DNA of 64,000 bases from Rhizobium sp. AQ_MP (GTDB lineage Bacteria; Pseudomonadota; Alphaproteobacteria; Rhizobiales; Rhizobiaceae). Below the pieces are notes generated by a model, which worked only from the letters and a program-made list of their open reading frames with translations, had not been told where the DNA came from and made no database searches. Both the position numbers and the translations under genes were made by a program. The stretch is taken from contig NZ_JACJVI010000004.1 in assembly GCF_014237835.1 (NCBI RefSeq), forward strand, positions 62,001 to 126,000. Reading direction: 5' to 3'. This document shows, one piece after another, positions 46,255-55,194 of this stretch (positions are counted from its first letter, which is position 1; each line of letters begins with the position of its first letter).

Positions 46255-47670
46255 ATGACCCAGGACCTTCTCTCCCTTTTCGACTGTGACGACGCCACGC
46301 TGACGCGGCGCGTTGCCGATGCTCTCAAGGGCGCCGATGACGGGGAGTTGTTCGTCGAACATGCCCAAGCGGAATCGCTGACCTTCGACAATGGGCGCCT
46401 GAAGGGCGGCTCGTTCAACACCGACCAGGGTTTTGGCCTACGCGCCGTCGCCGATGAGGCGGTCGGTTACGCCCATTCCGGCGAACTGTCGCTTGCGGCT
46501 CTGTCGCGCGCGGCCGATGCCGTCGGTGCGGTTACCCACGGCTATTCCGGCTCCTATGCGACCGCGCCGCAGCGGACCAATGCCAAACTCTATGGCGACG
46601 GCAATCCGATCGGTTCCCCGACCTTCGAGGAGAAGGTGAAGCTCTTGTCCGAGATCGACGCCTATCTGCGCGACAAGGACCCCAAGGTGCGGCAGGTGAC
46701 GGCAACCGTGGGCGCAAGCTGGCAGGTGGTCGAGATCCTGCGCGCCGACGGACACCGGGTACGCGACATCCGCCCGATGACCCGTATCAACATCTCCGTC
46801 GTCACCGGACAAGGAGACCGGCAGGAAAGCGGTTCCTTCGGCACCGGTGGACGCATGGGCTTTCAGGAGTTCCTGACGCAGGAAAGCTGGCAGCGCGGCG
46901 CTGACGAGGCGCTGCGCCAGGCGCTCATCAATCTCGACGCGCAGGAAGCGCCGGCCGGGACCATGGACATCGTGCTCGGCAACGGCTGGCCGGGCGTCAT
47001 GCTGCATGAGGCGGTCGGCCACGGGCTGGAAGGCGATTTCAACCGCAAGAGAACGTCAGCCTTTGCCGGGCTGATGGGCGAGATGGTGGCGGCTCCCGGC
47101 GTGACCGTCGTCGACGATGGCACGATCAACGACCGCCGTGGCTCGATCACCGTGGACGACGAGGGCACGCCGTCTGCCTACAATGTGCTGATCGAGAACG
47201 GCCGCCTCGTCGGCTATATGCAGGACCGGCAGAACGCCCGGCTCATGGGCATGAAGGCGACCGGCAACGGCCGACGCCAGGGTTATGCCCACCAGCCGAT
47301 GCCGCGCATGACGAACACCTACATGCTCTCGGGCGATAAGACGCCGGAGGAGATCATCGCTTCGGTGAGACAAGGCATCTATGCCGTTTCCTTCGGCGGC
47401 GGCCAGGTGGACATCACCTCGGGCAAGTTCGTCTTCGGCTGCACAGAGGCCTATCTGATCGAAAACGGCAAGATCGGTGCGCCGGTCAAGGGCGCCATGC
47501 TCATCGGCAACGGTCCGGATGCGATGAAGCGCATCACCATGATTGGCAATGACACGAAGCTCGACACCGGGATCGGCAATTGCGGCAAGGCCGGCCAATG
47601 GGTCCCTGTCGGCGTCGGCCAGCCGCATCTGAGGATGGACCAGATCACCGTGGGCGGGACGAAGGCTTGA
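46255..47670 (+). CDS. tldD: Metalloprotease TldD
   Basis: 471 residues from ATG 46255 (AAGGAG upstream). GWPGVMLHEAVGHGLEGDFNRK holds the zinc HExxxH at ~251, and TNTYMLSGDKTPEEIIASVRQGIYAV plus the late GCTEAYLIENGKIGAPVKGAMLIGNGPD are the family marks. With TldE (PmbA, not in the window) it trims unfolded peptides and matures some RiPPs such as microcin B17. Its stop overlaps the VOC gene start. Confidence 0.97.
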   Translation: MTQDLLSLFDCDDATLTRRVADALKGADDGELFVEHAQAESLTFDNGRLKGGSFNTDQGFGLRAVADEAVGYAHSGELSLAALSRAADAVGAVTHGYSGSYATAPQRTNAKLYGDGNPIGSPTFEEKVKLLSEIDAYLRDKDPKVRQVTATVGASWQVVEILRADGHRVRDIRPMTRINISVVTGQGDRQESGSFGTGGRMGFQEFLTQESWQRGADEALRQALINLDAQEAPAGTMDIVLGNGWPGVMLHEAVGHGLEGDFNRKRTSAFAGLMGEMVAAPGVTVVDDGTINDRRGSITVDDEGTPSAYNVLIENGRLVGYMQDRQNARLMGMKATGNGRRQGYAHQPMPRMTNTYMLSGDKTPEEIIASVRQGIYAVSFGGGQVDITSGKFVFGCTEAYLIENGKIGAPVKGAMLIGNGPDAMKRITMIGNDTKLDTGIGNCGKAGQWVPVGVGQPHLRMDQITVGGTKA

Positions 47671-48098
47671 GGACAAACGCCCTCGTTCCCGAGCTTGCCG
47701 TCAGTGACTGGCGGACGAGCCGGGCGTTCTATTGCGACCTTGTCGGTTTTGATGTCGCCTATGAGCGGCCGGATGAAGGCTTCAGCTTCCTGACGCTCGG
47801 CGCAGCGCAACTGATGATCGACCAGATCGGGATCGGGCGCACCTTCGAGGTAAAGGATGTCCCTCTCGAACGGCCTTTCGGTCGCGGCGTGAACCTGCAG
47901 ATCCTGGTGCCACAGGTTGCGCCCATCCTGGCGCGGCTCGAAAGTGCCGGGGTGCCACTCTATCTGCCGCTTGAGGAAAAATGGTATCGCCGCGACGATC
48001 ACGAGGTCGGCAATCGACAATTCGTCGTTGCCGATCCGGATGGTTATCTTCTCAGGCTGTTCGAAGATCTCGGGGAGCGTCCGGTCGCCAGGCCATAA
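47667..48098 (+). CDS. VOC-family (bleomycin-resistance-like) protein
   Basis: 143 residues from TTG 47667, overlapping the tldD stop (TTGA). NALVPELAVSDWRTSRAFYCDLVGFDVAYERPDEGFSFLTLGAAQLMIDQ, and a C-terminal repeat ending NRQFVVADPDGYLLRLFEDLG, give the paired beta-alpha-beta modules of the VOC fold; the first half resembles bleomycin-binding proteins. Could bind an antibiotic or be a glyoxalase-type enzyme. Confidence 0.85.
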   Translation: MRTNALVPELAVSDWRTSRAFYCDLVGFDVAYERPDEGFSFLTLGAAQLMIDQIGIGRTFEVKDVPLERPFGRGVNLQILVPQVAPILARLESAGVPLYLPLEEKWYRRDDHEVGNRQFVVADPDGYLLRLFEDLGERPVARP

Positions 48099-48114
48099 GG
48101 CCGCCCCTTGCCGG

Positions 48115-48130
48115 AATGGAAATTTCCATT
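48115..48130. promoter_or_regulatory. 16-bp perfect palindrome before the AbrB/VapC pair
   Basis: AATGGAAATTTCCATT lies 24 bases before the antitoxin ATG, and a partial copy (GATTTCCAT) overlaps the ribosome site at about 48149-48156. A likely operator for the AbrB-type antitoxin. Confidence 0.65.
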
Positions 48131-48154
48131 ACTCTATCCTTCAAGGAGATTTCC

Positions 48155-48406
48155 ATGACGTCACTTACCGTCACGATGAAGGGCCAGGTCACCTTGAAGC
48201 GCGAGCTTCTGCAGCATCTCGGCGTCAAGCCGGGCGAGCGGATTGCGCTGGACAAGCTACCCGGCGGAGAGCTGCGGGTTCGGGCAGACCGGCCGGCAGG
48301 CGATATCGGCAGCTTCATTGGGCGGCATGCCGGTAAGGTGAAAGCGCCGCTCACCCTTGACGAAATCAACGAGATCGCCGCGTCCGGCTGGGCCGGTATG
48401 CGGTGA
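48155..48406 (+). CDS. AbrB/MazE-type antitoxin
   Basis: 83 residues with AAGGAG upstream. TSLTVTMKGQVTLKRELLQHLGVKPGERIALDKLPGGELRVRA is a swapped-hairpin AbrB DNA-binding domain; the C-terminal part (TLDEINEIAASGWAGMR) is the toxin-binding tail. It shares a 4-base overlap (GTGA) with the PIN toxin gene. Confidence 0.9.
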   Translation: MTSLTVTMKGQVTLKRELLQHLGVKPGERIALDKLPGGELRVRADRPAGDIGSFIGRHAGKVKAPLTLDEINEIAASGWAGMR

Positions 48407-48801
48407 AGATTGCAGTCGACACCAATGTGCTGATCCGGGCAGTCCTGCAGGACGACCCGGATCAGGGGCCGGCTGCAGCGAAGATAATGTCGGAAGCGTC
48501 GCTGATTGCCGTTTCGCTACCGAGTCTCTGCGAACTCGTATGGGTGCTCAGGCGTGGAGCGAAGCTTTCGACCACTGAGGTCGCTCAGTCCATTCGGGAT
48601 CTTCTGCAGGCCGGCAATGTTGCCATGAATCGTCCGGCGGTCGAAGCCGGACTTGCTATGCTGGAGGCCGGTGGCGATTTCGCTGACGGTGTCATCGCGC
48701 ATGAAAGCCAGTGGCTTGGTGGCGATACGTTCTACTCCTTCGACAGAGACGCCGTTTCGCTCCTGACAAGGATCGGGCAGACAGCCCGACTGCTGGCCTG
48801 A
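48403..48801 (+). CDS. VapC-type PIN-domain toxin
   Basis: 132 residues from GTG 48403. PIN acids are in place: VDTNVLIRAV, SLCELVWVL, GGDFADGVIAHES and FYSFDRDAV. Studied VapC toxins cut tRNA or rRNA. It forms a TA pair with the AbrB-type gene upstream. Confidence 0.9.
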   Translation: MKIAVDTNVLIRAVLQDDPDQGPAAAKIMSEASLIAVSLPSLCELVWVLRRGAKLSTTEVAQSIRDLLQAGNVAMNRPAVEAGLAMLEAGGDFADGVIAHESQWLGGDTFYSFDRDAVSLLTRIGQTARLLA

Positions 48802-48833
48802 TCCATTTTTGCACCCGCTCGAGAAAACCCCTG

Positions 48834-49508
48834 ATGCCCCACCTCCCCCGCCCTCCCCAGGCCGTTGTCTTCGATATGGACGGGCTGCTGCTCGACACCG
48901 AGATCCACTACCGGGCCTCGGTCATTTCGGCTGCGCGGGAACGAGGCCTGCCGATCGATGAGCGGGTTTATGAGGGCATGATGGGGCAGCCCTGGACCGG
49001 GATCTCGGCGCTCTTCAAGCGGACCTGGGGCGACGGTTTTGACGCGGACGGTTTCCGGGTTCTCTGGCTTGAGCATTTCCACGGGCTCCTGGAAAAGGAT
49101 CTGCGGCTGAAAACCGGTGTGGTTGAATTGCTCGACCTCCTTGATACCCTTGGGCTGCCCAGGGCGATTGCCACTTCGTCTGCGCATCACCAGGTCGAGC
49201 ATCACCTGGCGCGCTTCGACCTGATCCGCCGCTTCGACGCCGTGGTGGCGCAGGGGGATTATCGCGAGGGAAAGCCCGCGCCCGACCCCTATCTCGTGGC
49301 GGCCGAGCGGCTGGGTGTTGCGCCCCACGACTGTCTGGCACTCGAGGACAGCCATAACGGCATCCGCTCGGCCCATGCTGCAGGCATGATGGCGGTGATG
49401 GTCCCGGATCTGCTCGCACCCACAGAGGAAATCGAGGCGCTCTGCGCCCATGTGGCGCAGGACCTCCTGGAATGCATGCGGTTCTTCGAGGTGGTCGAGG
49501 CAGGCTGA
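48834..49508 (+). CDS. HAD-superfamily phosphatase
   Basis: 224 residues from ATG 48834. FDMDGLLLDTEIHYRAS (motif I), IATSSAHHQVEHHL (II), Lys in REGKPAPDPYLVAAE (III) and LEDSHNGIRSAHAAGMMAV (IV), with a helical cap. Of the phosphoglycolate phosphatase/beta-phosphoglucomutase type; substrate unknown. It converges on the HicB gene with no spacer. Confidence 0.88.
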   Translation: MPHLPRPPQAVVFDMDGLLLDTEIHYRASVISAARERGLPIDERVYEGMMGQPWTGISALFKRTWGDGFDADGFRVLWLEHFHGLLEKDLRLKTGVVELLDLLDTLGLPRAIATSSAHHQVEHHLARFDLIRRFDAVVAQGDYREGKPAPDPYLVAAERLGVAPHDCLALEDSHNGIRSAHAAGMMAVMVPDLLAPTEEIEALCAHVAQDLLECMRFFEVVEAG

Positions 49509-49922
49509 TCAGTCGGCTTTCAACATGTCTCTGATGCGCAATCGCGCGGCTTCTGCCAGAAAGCCGGACCGCGACTGCTTGGCATATTCGGCGGCGCGAT
49601 CGATTGCCTCCACCAGCGTCTCGTCCATCGATATGTTGATGCGCACCGACTTTCGCGGCAATTCGTAGCGCGCGAGAAACAGCACACCTTCAGCCAGGCT
49701 CTCCTTTGCATCAGGATCCGCCAGAAGCGCCTTCACGCTTCGCCTGGCAGGCAACGCTTCGCCGCCCTCCAGCATGCCACTCACGTGGAATGTCAAGACT
49801 TCATCGGCTTTGCGAATGGCGTCCTCTTCGCTGTCAGCGCCTGTAATGCATCCGGGAAAATCCGGGAACGAGACACCGAATACGCCGTTTTCTTCATGAA
49901 GAATTGCATGGGCAAAAGGCAT
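49509..49922 (-). CDS. HicB-type antitoxin
   Basis: 137 residues from ATG 49922 (upstream in-frame sequence overlaps hicA). FAHAILHEENGVFGVSFPDFPGCITGADSEEDAIRKADEVL is the HicB partial RNase-H fold; the C-terminal part (RINISMDETLVEAIDRAAEYAKQSRSGFLAEAARLRI) is a ribbon-helix-helix DNA-binding domain, so it can repress its own operon. It follows hicA by 25 bases. Confidence 0.92.
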   Translation of the reverse strand: MPFAHAILHEENGVFGVSFPDFPGCITGADSEEDAIRKADEVLTFHVSGMLEGGEALPARRSVKALLADPDAKESLAEGVLFLARYELPRKSVRINISMDETLVEAIDRAAEYAKQSRSGFLAEAARLRIRDMLKAD

Positions 49923-49947
49923 TGTCACTCTCCATGGCCACTTCAGG

Positions 49948-50157
49948 TTACCAAACCCAGCCGGCCTGCCCGTAGATGGATCGCAGCGTTCCGGTCGGGA
50001 CTTCGCGAACACCCATGTCCAACGTGACTTTTCCCAACTTGTCTGTATGGGCATATTGCACATGGTCGCCTGGTCCCTTGCGCTTGATGGTCCAGCCATC
50101 CGCTCGTAGCCTCTTGTCCACCTCACGGGGCGTTAGCGGTCTGCGTTTTGCACCCAT
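49948..50157 (-). CDS. HicA-type mRNA interferase toxin
   Basis: 69 residues from ATG 50157 (a longer frame runs through the palindrome). KRRPLTPREVDKRLRADGWTIKRKGPGDHVQYAHTDKLGKVTLDMG has the catalytic His in GPGDH; EVPTGTLRSIYGQAGW is the normal C-terminus, so unlike the hicA at 13502 this one looks intact. It is first in the hicAB operon. Confidence 0.9.
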   Translation of the reverse strand: MGAKRRPLTPREVDKRLRADGWTIKRKGPGDHVQYAHTDKLGKVTLDMGVREVPTGTLRSIYGQAGWVW

Positions 50158-50165
50158 CCCGACCC

Positions 50166-50183
50166 TTGTGTATTTATACACAA
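50166..50183. promoter_or_regulatory. Palindrome at the hicA start
   Basis: TTGTGTAT-TT-ATACACAA, perfect 8+2+8, lies 8 bases before the hicA ATG. Likely operator for the ribbon-helix-helix domain of HicB. Confidence 0.72.
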
Positions 50184-50510
50184 CGCATAGCAAAATCTAC
50201 ACATGTGACAGCTGGCGAAGATTAGGTAATGAGAAATACCGGTCTACTCCGGATAGCTAGGGGCTTCCGGGTAAGAATGGTATCAGCTCGGGCAGGAAAA
50301 TCGCCAGCGATGCAGCTGATGACTGAGGCAGGCAAACCCAACTGATCCTGGTTCCCTCAGGCTAAGGGGTGAGGCGCCACTTCCTTTGGATGGCTTCCTC
50401 CGAAGGCAGAACATGATGGCGTGCAAAGAGCAGGACATGGCCGAGGAGATCGGCGGTCTCATTTGCGAGCAGAGATTTCAGCTCCTAGGTGGACCTCTGA
50501 AGGCTGAACC
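50184..50510. other. Gene-free stretch between hicA and the carboxypeptidase gene
   Basis: About 327 bases of lower GC with no credible ORF, hairpin or repeat. It lies upstream of hicA (promoter expected near 50200) and past the carboxypeptidase stop. A worn-down gene remnant is possible but cannot be shown. Confidence 0.45.
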
Positions 50511-51824
50511 TCACCCCCGCGCGGGCATCAGCACGCAGTCGTAACGCTTGCGCACCAGCTTGTCGCAGGCAATCCGGGCTTCTTCCTTGGTCTCGAAACC
50601 GGTGAAGCGGGCACGGTAGAAGGTGACGCCATTGCGGGTGACCATTTCGGTGTAGGTGTCGAGATCCTCCAGCGGATCGCCGACCTTCTGGCGCGCCTGG
50701 GAAAGCAGCTCCATCGCCGCCTGGGCGGACGTGGCTGCGGCAATCTGGATCTGCCACTTGCTCTTGGCGGGCGTCATGGCAGTACTTGCAGTGTGTTGCG
50801 GATCGACTGTGGCAAGACGACTGGCCGGCGCGGCCGCGAGGTCGGTCGAGGCGGCAGGTGCCGGTGCATAGGCTGCAACAGTGCCGGGTGCCTCCGTTCC
50901 CGTTGCTCCCGCCATGGTCTGGACAGCGGCAAGGGCCGACTGGCGCGAGGCGGGGACCGGTATCGTATCGCCGAGACGGGCGAGATCCATCTGCACACCG
51001 GTCGAACGGGAGACCAGGAGCTGGCTGCCGCTCGATGCCTTCCTGATGTTCGCATCGATCAGACGCTCCATGATCGTGTCGCGGCTGGCTGCCGTGCGGC
51101 CACCCATGACGACACCGACGACGCGGCGGCCATCATGTTCGACGGCGCTGACGAGATTGAAGCCCGAGGCATTGGTGTAACCGGTCTTGATACCGTCCAT
51201 GCCCTTGTAGCGATACATCAGATTGTTGTGGCCATTGATGGTCTTGCCGCGGAACTTGAAGCTGCGCGTGGCAAACATCTCGTACTCCTTGGGGAAGTCA
51301 CGCATCAATGCCACGCCGAGGGTCGACATGTCCCGGGCGGTGGTGAACTGGCGGGGATGCGGCAGGCCGGAGGCATTGAAGAACGTGGTGTTCATCATGC
51401 CAAGCTGGCGAGCCTTGCGCGTCATCATCGCAGCGAATGCCTCCTCCGTGCCGCCAAGCTTCTCGCCGATGGCGGCCGAGGCATCGTTGGCCGACCTGAT
51501 GATCATGGCCAGCACGGCCTCGCGCACGGTGATTGAATCGCCGGCCTTGACGAAAAGCTTGGTGGGCGGACGGGAGGCGGCGTGTTTCGAAAAGGGAACC
51601 GGGCTGTCCCAGCTGATCTTGCCGGCGCGGATCGCGTCAAAGACCATGTAGACCGACATCATCTTGGTCAGGGAAGCCGGATGATTCAGCTCGTCGGGGT
51701 TTTCCGACGCGAGAACCTCACCGGTGCGGGCATCCAGAAGAAGCTGGGCGCTGCCGGCCTGGGCTGTTGTCGAGAGGGAGAGGATCGCCACGCAAAACGA
51801 CAACGCGATCAGCAACTTGCTCAT
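50511..51824 (-). CDS. D-alanyl-D-alanine carboxypeptidase with C-terminal SPOR domain
   Basis: 437 residues from ATG 51824. Signal peptide ends at AQA (~23). Penicillin-binding motifs of the S11 family: HPASLTKMM (SxxK, Ser51), RSANDASA (SxN) and DGIKTGYTNASGFN (KTG). After an Ala/Pro-rich linker, ~360-437 is a SPOR domain (KWQIQIAAATSAQAAMELL, TFYRARFTGFETKEEARIACDKLVRKRYDC) that binds denuded glycan at the septum. It trims peptidoglycan side chains and is probably directed to the division site. No C-terminal amphipathic anchor is seen. Confidence 0.94.
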   Translation of the reverse strand: MSKLLIALSFCVAILSLSTTAQAGSAQLLLDARTGEVLASENPDELNHPASLTKMMSVYMVFDAIRAGKISWDSPVPFSKHAASRPPTKLFVKAGDSITVREAVLAMIIRSANDASAAIGEKLGGTEEAFAAMMTRKARQLGMMNTTFFNASGLPHPRQFTTARDMSTLGVALMRDFPKEYEMFATRSFKFRGKTINGHNNLMYRYKGMDGIKTGYTNASGFNLVSAVEHDGRRVVGVVMGGRTAASRDTIMERLIDANIRKASSGSQLLVSRSTGVQMDLARLGDTIPVPASRQSALAAVQTMAGATGTEAPGTVAAYAPAPAASTDLAAAPASRLATVDPQHTASTAMTPAKSKWQIQIAAATSAQAAMELLSQARQKVGDPLEDLDTYTEMVTRNGVTFYRARFTGFETKEEARIACDKLVRKRYDCVLMPARG

Positions 51825-52036
51825 GAAAACTCCAATGCCGCCGGATTTCGATGAAGACTGGGAATGGCTCGATTCGATCGATCGACCGTCTTGGTCCGAC
51901 GCCCTATGGCAAGAATGGGGCGACAATCAGCCGAACAGAATCAAATGCAACCATCTTTCCACAAAAGGTCGCTCAATCATGGTCAACAGAGGGTTAACCG
52001 ATTGTGCAATTGCTGACATGACCGGTCACGAAGGCG

Positions 52037-52480
52037 TCAGCGAGCCAGCGTCACGGCGCCAGTCCCCTCTTCGCCCAGCCGGTCGGCAGGATTGACCAGC
52101 TGACAACGCTGAAGCGACAGGCAACCACAACCAATGCAGCCGTCGAGATCATGCCGCAGGCCTTGGAGAATGCGGATGCGCTGGTCGAGTTTCTCAGCCC
52201 ATCGCGTGGCAATGTGGCGCCAGTCTTCCGGTGTCGGCGTGCGCTTCTGCGGCAATGCGGACAGCGCCTCGGCGACTTCCGAGAGCGGCAGTCCGACTTC
52301 CTGCGCGGCGCGGATCAGGGCGAGCCGGCGCAGCACGTCGCGGCCATAGCGTCGCTGGTTGCCGCCCGTCCTGTCGGCAAAGATCAGGCCCTTGCGCTCG
52401 TAAAAGTGGATGGCGGACACGGCCAGTCCGCTGCGCCGGGCGACGTCTCCGACGCTCAGGTCGTATTTTTGTTCGGGCAT
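52037..52480 (-). CDS. soxR: Redox-sensitive MerR-family regulator SoxR
   Basis: 147 residues. HTH ~8-50 (LSVGDVARRSGLAVSAIHFYERKGLI), dimer helix, then the 2Fe-2S cluster CIGCGCLSLQRC with Cys 115, 118, 120 and 126. Oxidation by redox-cycling compounds switches on its target promoter. No soxS is present; in non-enteric bacteria SoxR directly controls pumps and oxidoreductases. The divergent MFS gene and the operator at 52488-52505 fit that. Confidence 0.95.
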   Translation of the reverse strand: MPEQKYDLSVGDVARRSGLAVSAIHFYERKGLIFADRTGGNQRRYGRDVLRRLALIRAAQEVGLPLSEVAEALSALPQKRTPTPEDWRHIATRWAEKLDQRIRILQGLRHDLDGCIGCGCLSLQRCQLVNPADRLGEEGTGAVTLAR

Positions 52481-52487
52481 GGCTTTA

Positions 52488-52505
52488 CCTCAACCGTTGT
52501 TGAGG
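52488..52505. promoter_or_regulatory. SoxR operator between soxR and the MFS gene
   Basis: CCTCAACCGTTGTTGAGG (7+4+7) matches the form of known SoxR boxes (CCTCAAG...CTTGAGG). It lies 7 bases before the soxR start and 53 bases before the MFS start, in the spacer expected of a MerR-type promoter for the pump. Confidence 0.85.
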
Positions 52506-52558
52506 TTGTAGCATCCGCGCAAATCACATCCAATGCCTTGTACAAAGTGAGTTCAATC

Positions 52559-54046
52559 ATGTCAGACAGCGCGACCGACAGACTTGCGGGCCCTTCCCTC
52601 CCCTCATATCGAGAGGGGATGGAAGAGCTCGGGCCGCCGCCAGGCGAAGCGAGCGGCTGGCTCGATCTTCTGTCACGCGAACACCTCGCCACCACGCTGA
52701 TGCTGAGCATGGGGGTTGCGCTCTTTGCCTTCAACGGCTTCTTCGTTTCCACCGTCCTGCCGAGCGCGATTGCCGAAATCGGCGGCGGTCACCTCATCGC
52801 CTGGTCGGTCTCGCTTTATCTCATTGGTTCGATCGTCGCAGGCGTGACCGCGGCCCAGTTCAAGCAGCGCTTCGGTGCCCGGCGGGTCCTGATCGTGGCG
52901 ACGCTGGTCTTTCTGGCCGGCACGATCACGGCGGCTTTCGCTTCAACGATGGAGCAGGTTCTCCTTGGGCGGATCGGCCAAGGGCTCGGTGAGGGCGTCG
53001 TCGCGGCGATCTGCTATGCGCTCATCCCGGCACTCTATCCGTCGCGCCTGGTGCCGAAGGTCTTCGGAGTGGAGGCGCTGGTCTGGACTTGTGCATCGTT
53101 CGGAGGACCGTTTGCCGCGGGCTGGCTGGCGGAGAGCTTTTCCTGGCGGACCGCCTTCTTGATCAATCTGCCGTTCGGGCTCGTCTTTCTGGTTCTAGCG
53201 CTGTTTACGGCGCGGCCACGCCATGAGTCCGGCGCGATGTATGCCGGCGTTCCGCTCTCCCCGCTCGTGCTGCTATCGATTGGCCTGCTGATGATCCTCT
53301 CTTCCGGCGTCATGGCCGAGCCTCTGCACTCGGCCGTGCTGGTCGTCCTTGGTCTCACCCTTCTGGTCGCGAGCGTTCGCCGCGATCGCGCTCTGCCGAC
53401 GCGCCTGATGCCTGCAGACGCTTTCGGTCTGTCCTCAACGGTCGGGGCGGGTCTCTGGCTGGTGCTGCTGATGCCCGTCGCCCAGGCGACCAGCAGCGTC
53501 TATTTCGTCTTCGGACTGCAGCACGGCTTTGGCTTCGGTCCTCTGGCGGCAGGTGGGCTCGGAGCGATCATGGCCATGAGCTGGAGCCTGGTTGCCGTGC
53601 TCGTCGCCCATGCCGGGACGGAGAAAGCGCGGCGACGGGCGATCGAGGCGGGACCGCTCCTGCAATGCTGCGGCATGGTGCTGGTTGCATTGGGCTTTCA
53701 GCAGGGATCGCTTGCCTTGCTGATAACCGGCCAGGTCGTCGTCGGTGCTGCCTTCGGCGCCAGCTGGGCCTTTCTCAGCCAGATGCTGATGGAGGCGAGC
53801 ACGAGCGCCGAGCGCGACAAGACCTCGGGCCTCATCCCGACACTGCAATCTGCCGGTTTCGCGATTGGGGCTGCCTTTGCCGGGCTCGCCGGCAACAGCC
53901 TCGGGCTCGGCGAACTGACAAGCGAGACGCTGGCGCACCAGGCGTTTTCAGTCACGTTCCTGATCCCCATCGTCTGGACGGTCCCGGCCATGCTGCTCGC
54001 CCGTCGGGCAACCCGGCTTGCAGAAGAGCAGCCTTCGAATGCATAA
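52559..54046 (+). CDS. MFS drug exporter, probable SoxR target
   Basis: 495 residues from ATG 52559. About 14 TM helices of the DHA2/EmrB type: FVSTVLPSAIAEIGGGHLIAWSVSLYLIGSIVAG, FGARRVLIVATLVFLAGTITAAFA, and LGRIGQGLGEGVVAAICYALIPALYPSRL. It should export redox-active or toxic compounds with protons. Divergent from soxR with a SoxR box between, so induced by redox-cycling agents. Confidence 0.93.
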   Translation: MSDSATDRLAGPSLPSYREGMEELGPPPGEASGWLDLLSREHLATTLMLSMGVALFAFNGFFVSTVLPSAIAEIGGGHLIAWSVSLYLIGSIVAGVTAAQFKQRFGARRVLIVATLVFLAGTITAAFASTMEQVLLGRIGQGLGEGVVAAICYALIPALYPSRLVPKVFGVEALVWTCASFGGPFAAGWLAESFSWRTAFLINLPFGLVFLVLALFTARPRHESGAMYAGVPLSPLVLLSIGLLMILSSGVMAEPLHSAVLVVLGLTLLVASVRRDRALPTRLMPADAFGLSSTVGAGLWLVLLMPVAQATSSVYFVFGLQHGFGFGPLAAGGLGAIMAMSWSLVAVLVAHAGTEKARRRAIEAGPLLQCCGMVLVALGFQQGSLALLITGQVVVGAAFGASWAFLSQMLMEASTSAERDKTSGLIPTLQSAGFAIGAAFAGLAGNSLGLGELTSETLAHQAFSVTFLIPIVWTVPAMLLARRATRLAEEQPSNA

Positions 54047-54134
54047 GAGAATTGAATGAGGCCGTTGAACCTCGCTTAAGGACTCCAAGGTTAGCCTGTC
54101 CGACATTGCGCAAAATGACATTTCAGGCAGGGCT

Positions 54135-55181
54135 ATGACGGGACGGTTCAAACAAAGGTTGAAGCGAGCGGTGATAAACGGCGGGCTTGAAGCCTCGTTC
54201 CTCTTGTCACGGCTTGGGCTGACGACGGGGCTGAAGGGCCGCGGCGTGATCTTCACGCTGCATCATGTGCGGCCTTCCGACCCCCGCCCCTTCCAGCCGA
54301 ACAAGCATCTGGAGGTTACGCCCGAATTTCTCGACGCGTCGATCGCGGCGCTCAGGGCGCGCGGCTATCGCTTCATCCCGCTGGATGAGGTGCCTGCAGC
54401 ATTGACGGGACCGGAAAGCGCCAAGCCGTTCGCCGTCTTCACCCTTGATGATGGGTTTCGCGACAATCGCGACCATGCGCTCCCAGTGTTCGAGAAGCAT
54501 GCCGTGCCGTTCACGATCTTCGTCTGCAAGGGGTTTTCAGAACGCAGTCATACGATGTGGTGGGACACGGCCGCAACGATGATCGAACGGCGTGACCGCC
54601 TGACCGTGTGCCTGCCAGCCGGTCGGCTGGATCTGGACTGCACGACGACTGCCAGGAAATGCCACGCCTTCACGGTGCTCGCGGAGCTCTTGATGAAGGG
54701 AGACGAAACCAAGAGCGTTGCACAGCTCGATGCGGCGGCGAATGCCGCCGGGATCAATCCGCATGCGCTGGTGTCCGAACTCATCATGGACCAAGGGGAG
54801 CTTGCGGCGCTTGCCCGACATCCGCTCGTCTCCTACGGCGCCCATACCGTCAGCCATCGTGGCCTGGCGGCCCTGAGCGATGAGGACCTGCTGCGCGAAT
54901 ACAATGAAAGCGCGGACTATGTGGCTGGAATTACCGGATCACGGCCGGCGACTTTCGCCTATCCTTACGGCGACGTCCGCAGTGCGACCGTTCGCACTGC
55001 AGGTTTCGCGGACTGGACCGGTTTCAAGCTTTCCGTCACGACACGACCGGGAACACTGACCCCTTCATCGATGGAGACCCCGCAGCTTCTGCCGCGGATC
55101 TCGCTCAATGGGTTCTATCAGAAGAGCCGCTATGTCGAAGCGCTGGCCTCGGGGCTGCCGTCAAAGCTGGCCGGCGGCTGA
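54135..55181 (+). CDS. Polysaccharide deacetylase (NodB-homology) family protein
   Basis: 348 residues. GVIFTLHHVRP and FAVFTLDDGFRDNRDHALPVFEKHAVPFTIFVCKGF give the metal-binding Asp pair; VSYGAHTVSHRGLAALSDEDLLREYNES gives the HxxxH; ATFAYPYGDVR and the later motifs follow. CE4 enzymes remove acetyl groups from surface glycans; this group is often linked with exopolysaccharide, but no such genes are near. No signal peptide is obvious. Confidence 0.92.
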   Translation: MTGRFKQRLKRAVINGGLEASFLLSRLGLTTGLKGRGVIFTLHHVRPSDPRPFQPNKHLEVTPEFLDASIAALRARGYRFIPLDEVPAALTGPESAKPFAVFTLDDGFRDNRDHALPVFEKHAVPFTIFVCKGFSERSHTMWWDTAATMIERRDRLTVCLPAGRLDLDCTTTARKCHAFTVLAELLMKGDETKSVAQLDAAANAAGINPHALVSELIMDQGELAALARHPLVSYGAHTVSHRGLAALSDEDLLREYNESADYVAGITGSRPATFAYPYGDVRSATVRTAGFADWTGFKLSVTTRPGTLTPSSMETPQLLPRISLNGFYQKSRYVEALASGLPSKLAGG

Positions 55182-55194
55182 GCCCCTTCAAGGA

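Noticed and set aside
50184..50510. Possible gene remnant between hicA and the carboxypeptidase
   Set aside because: No frame gives recognisable protein similarity and no start with ribosome site was found.
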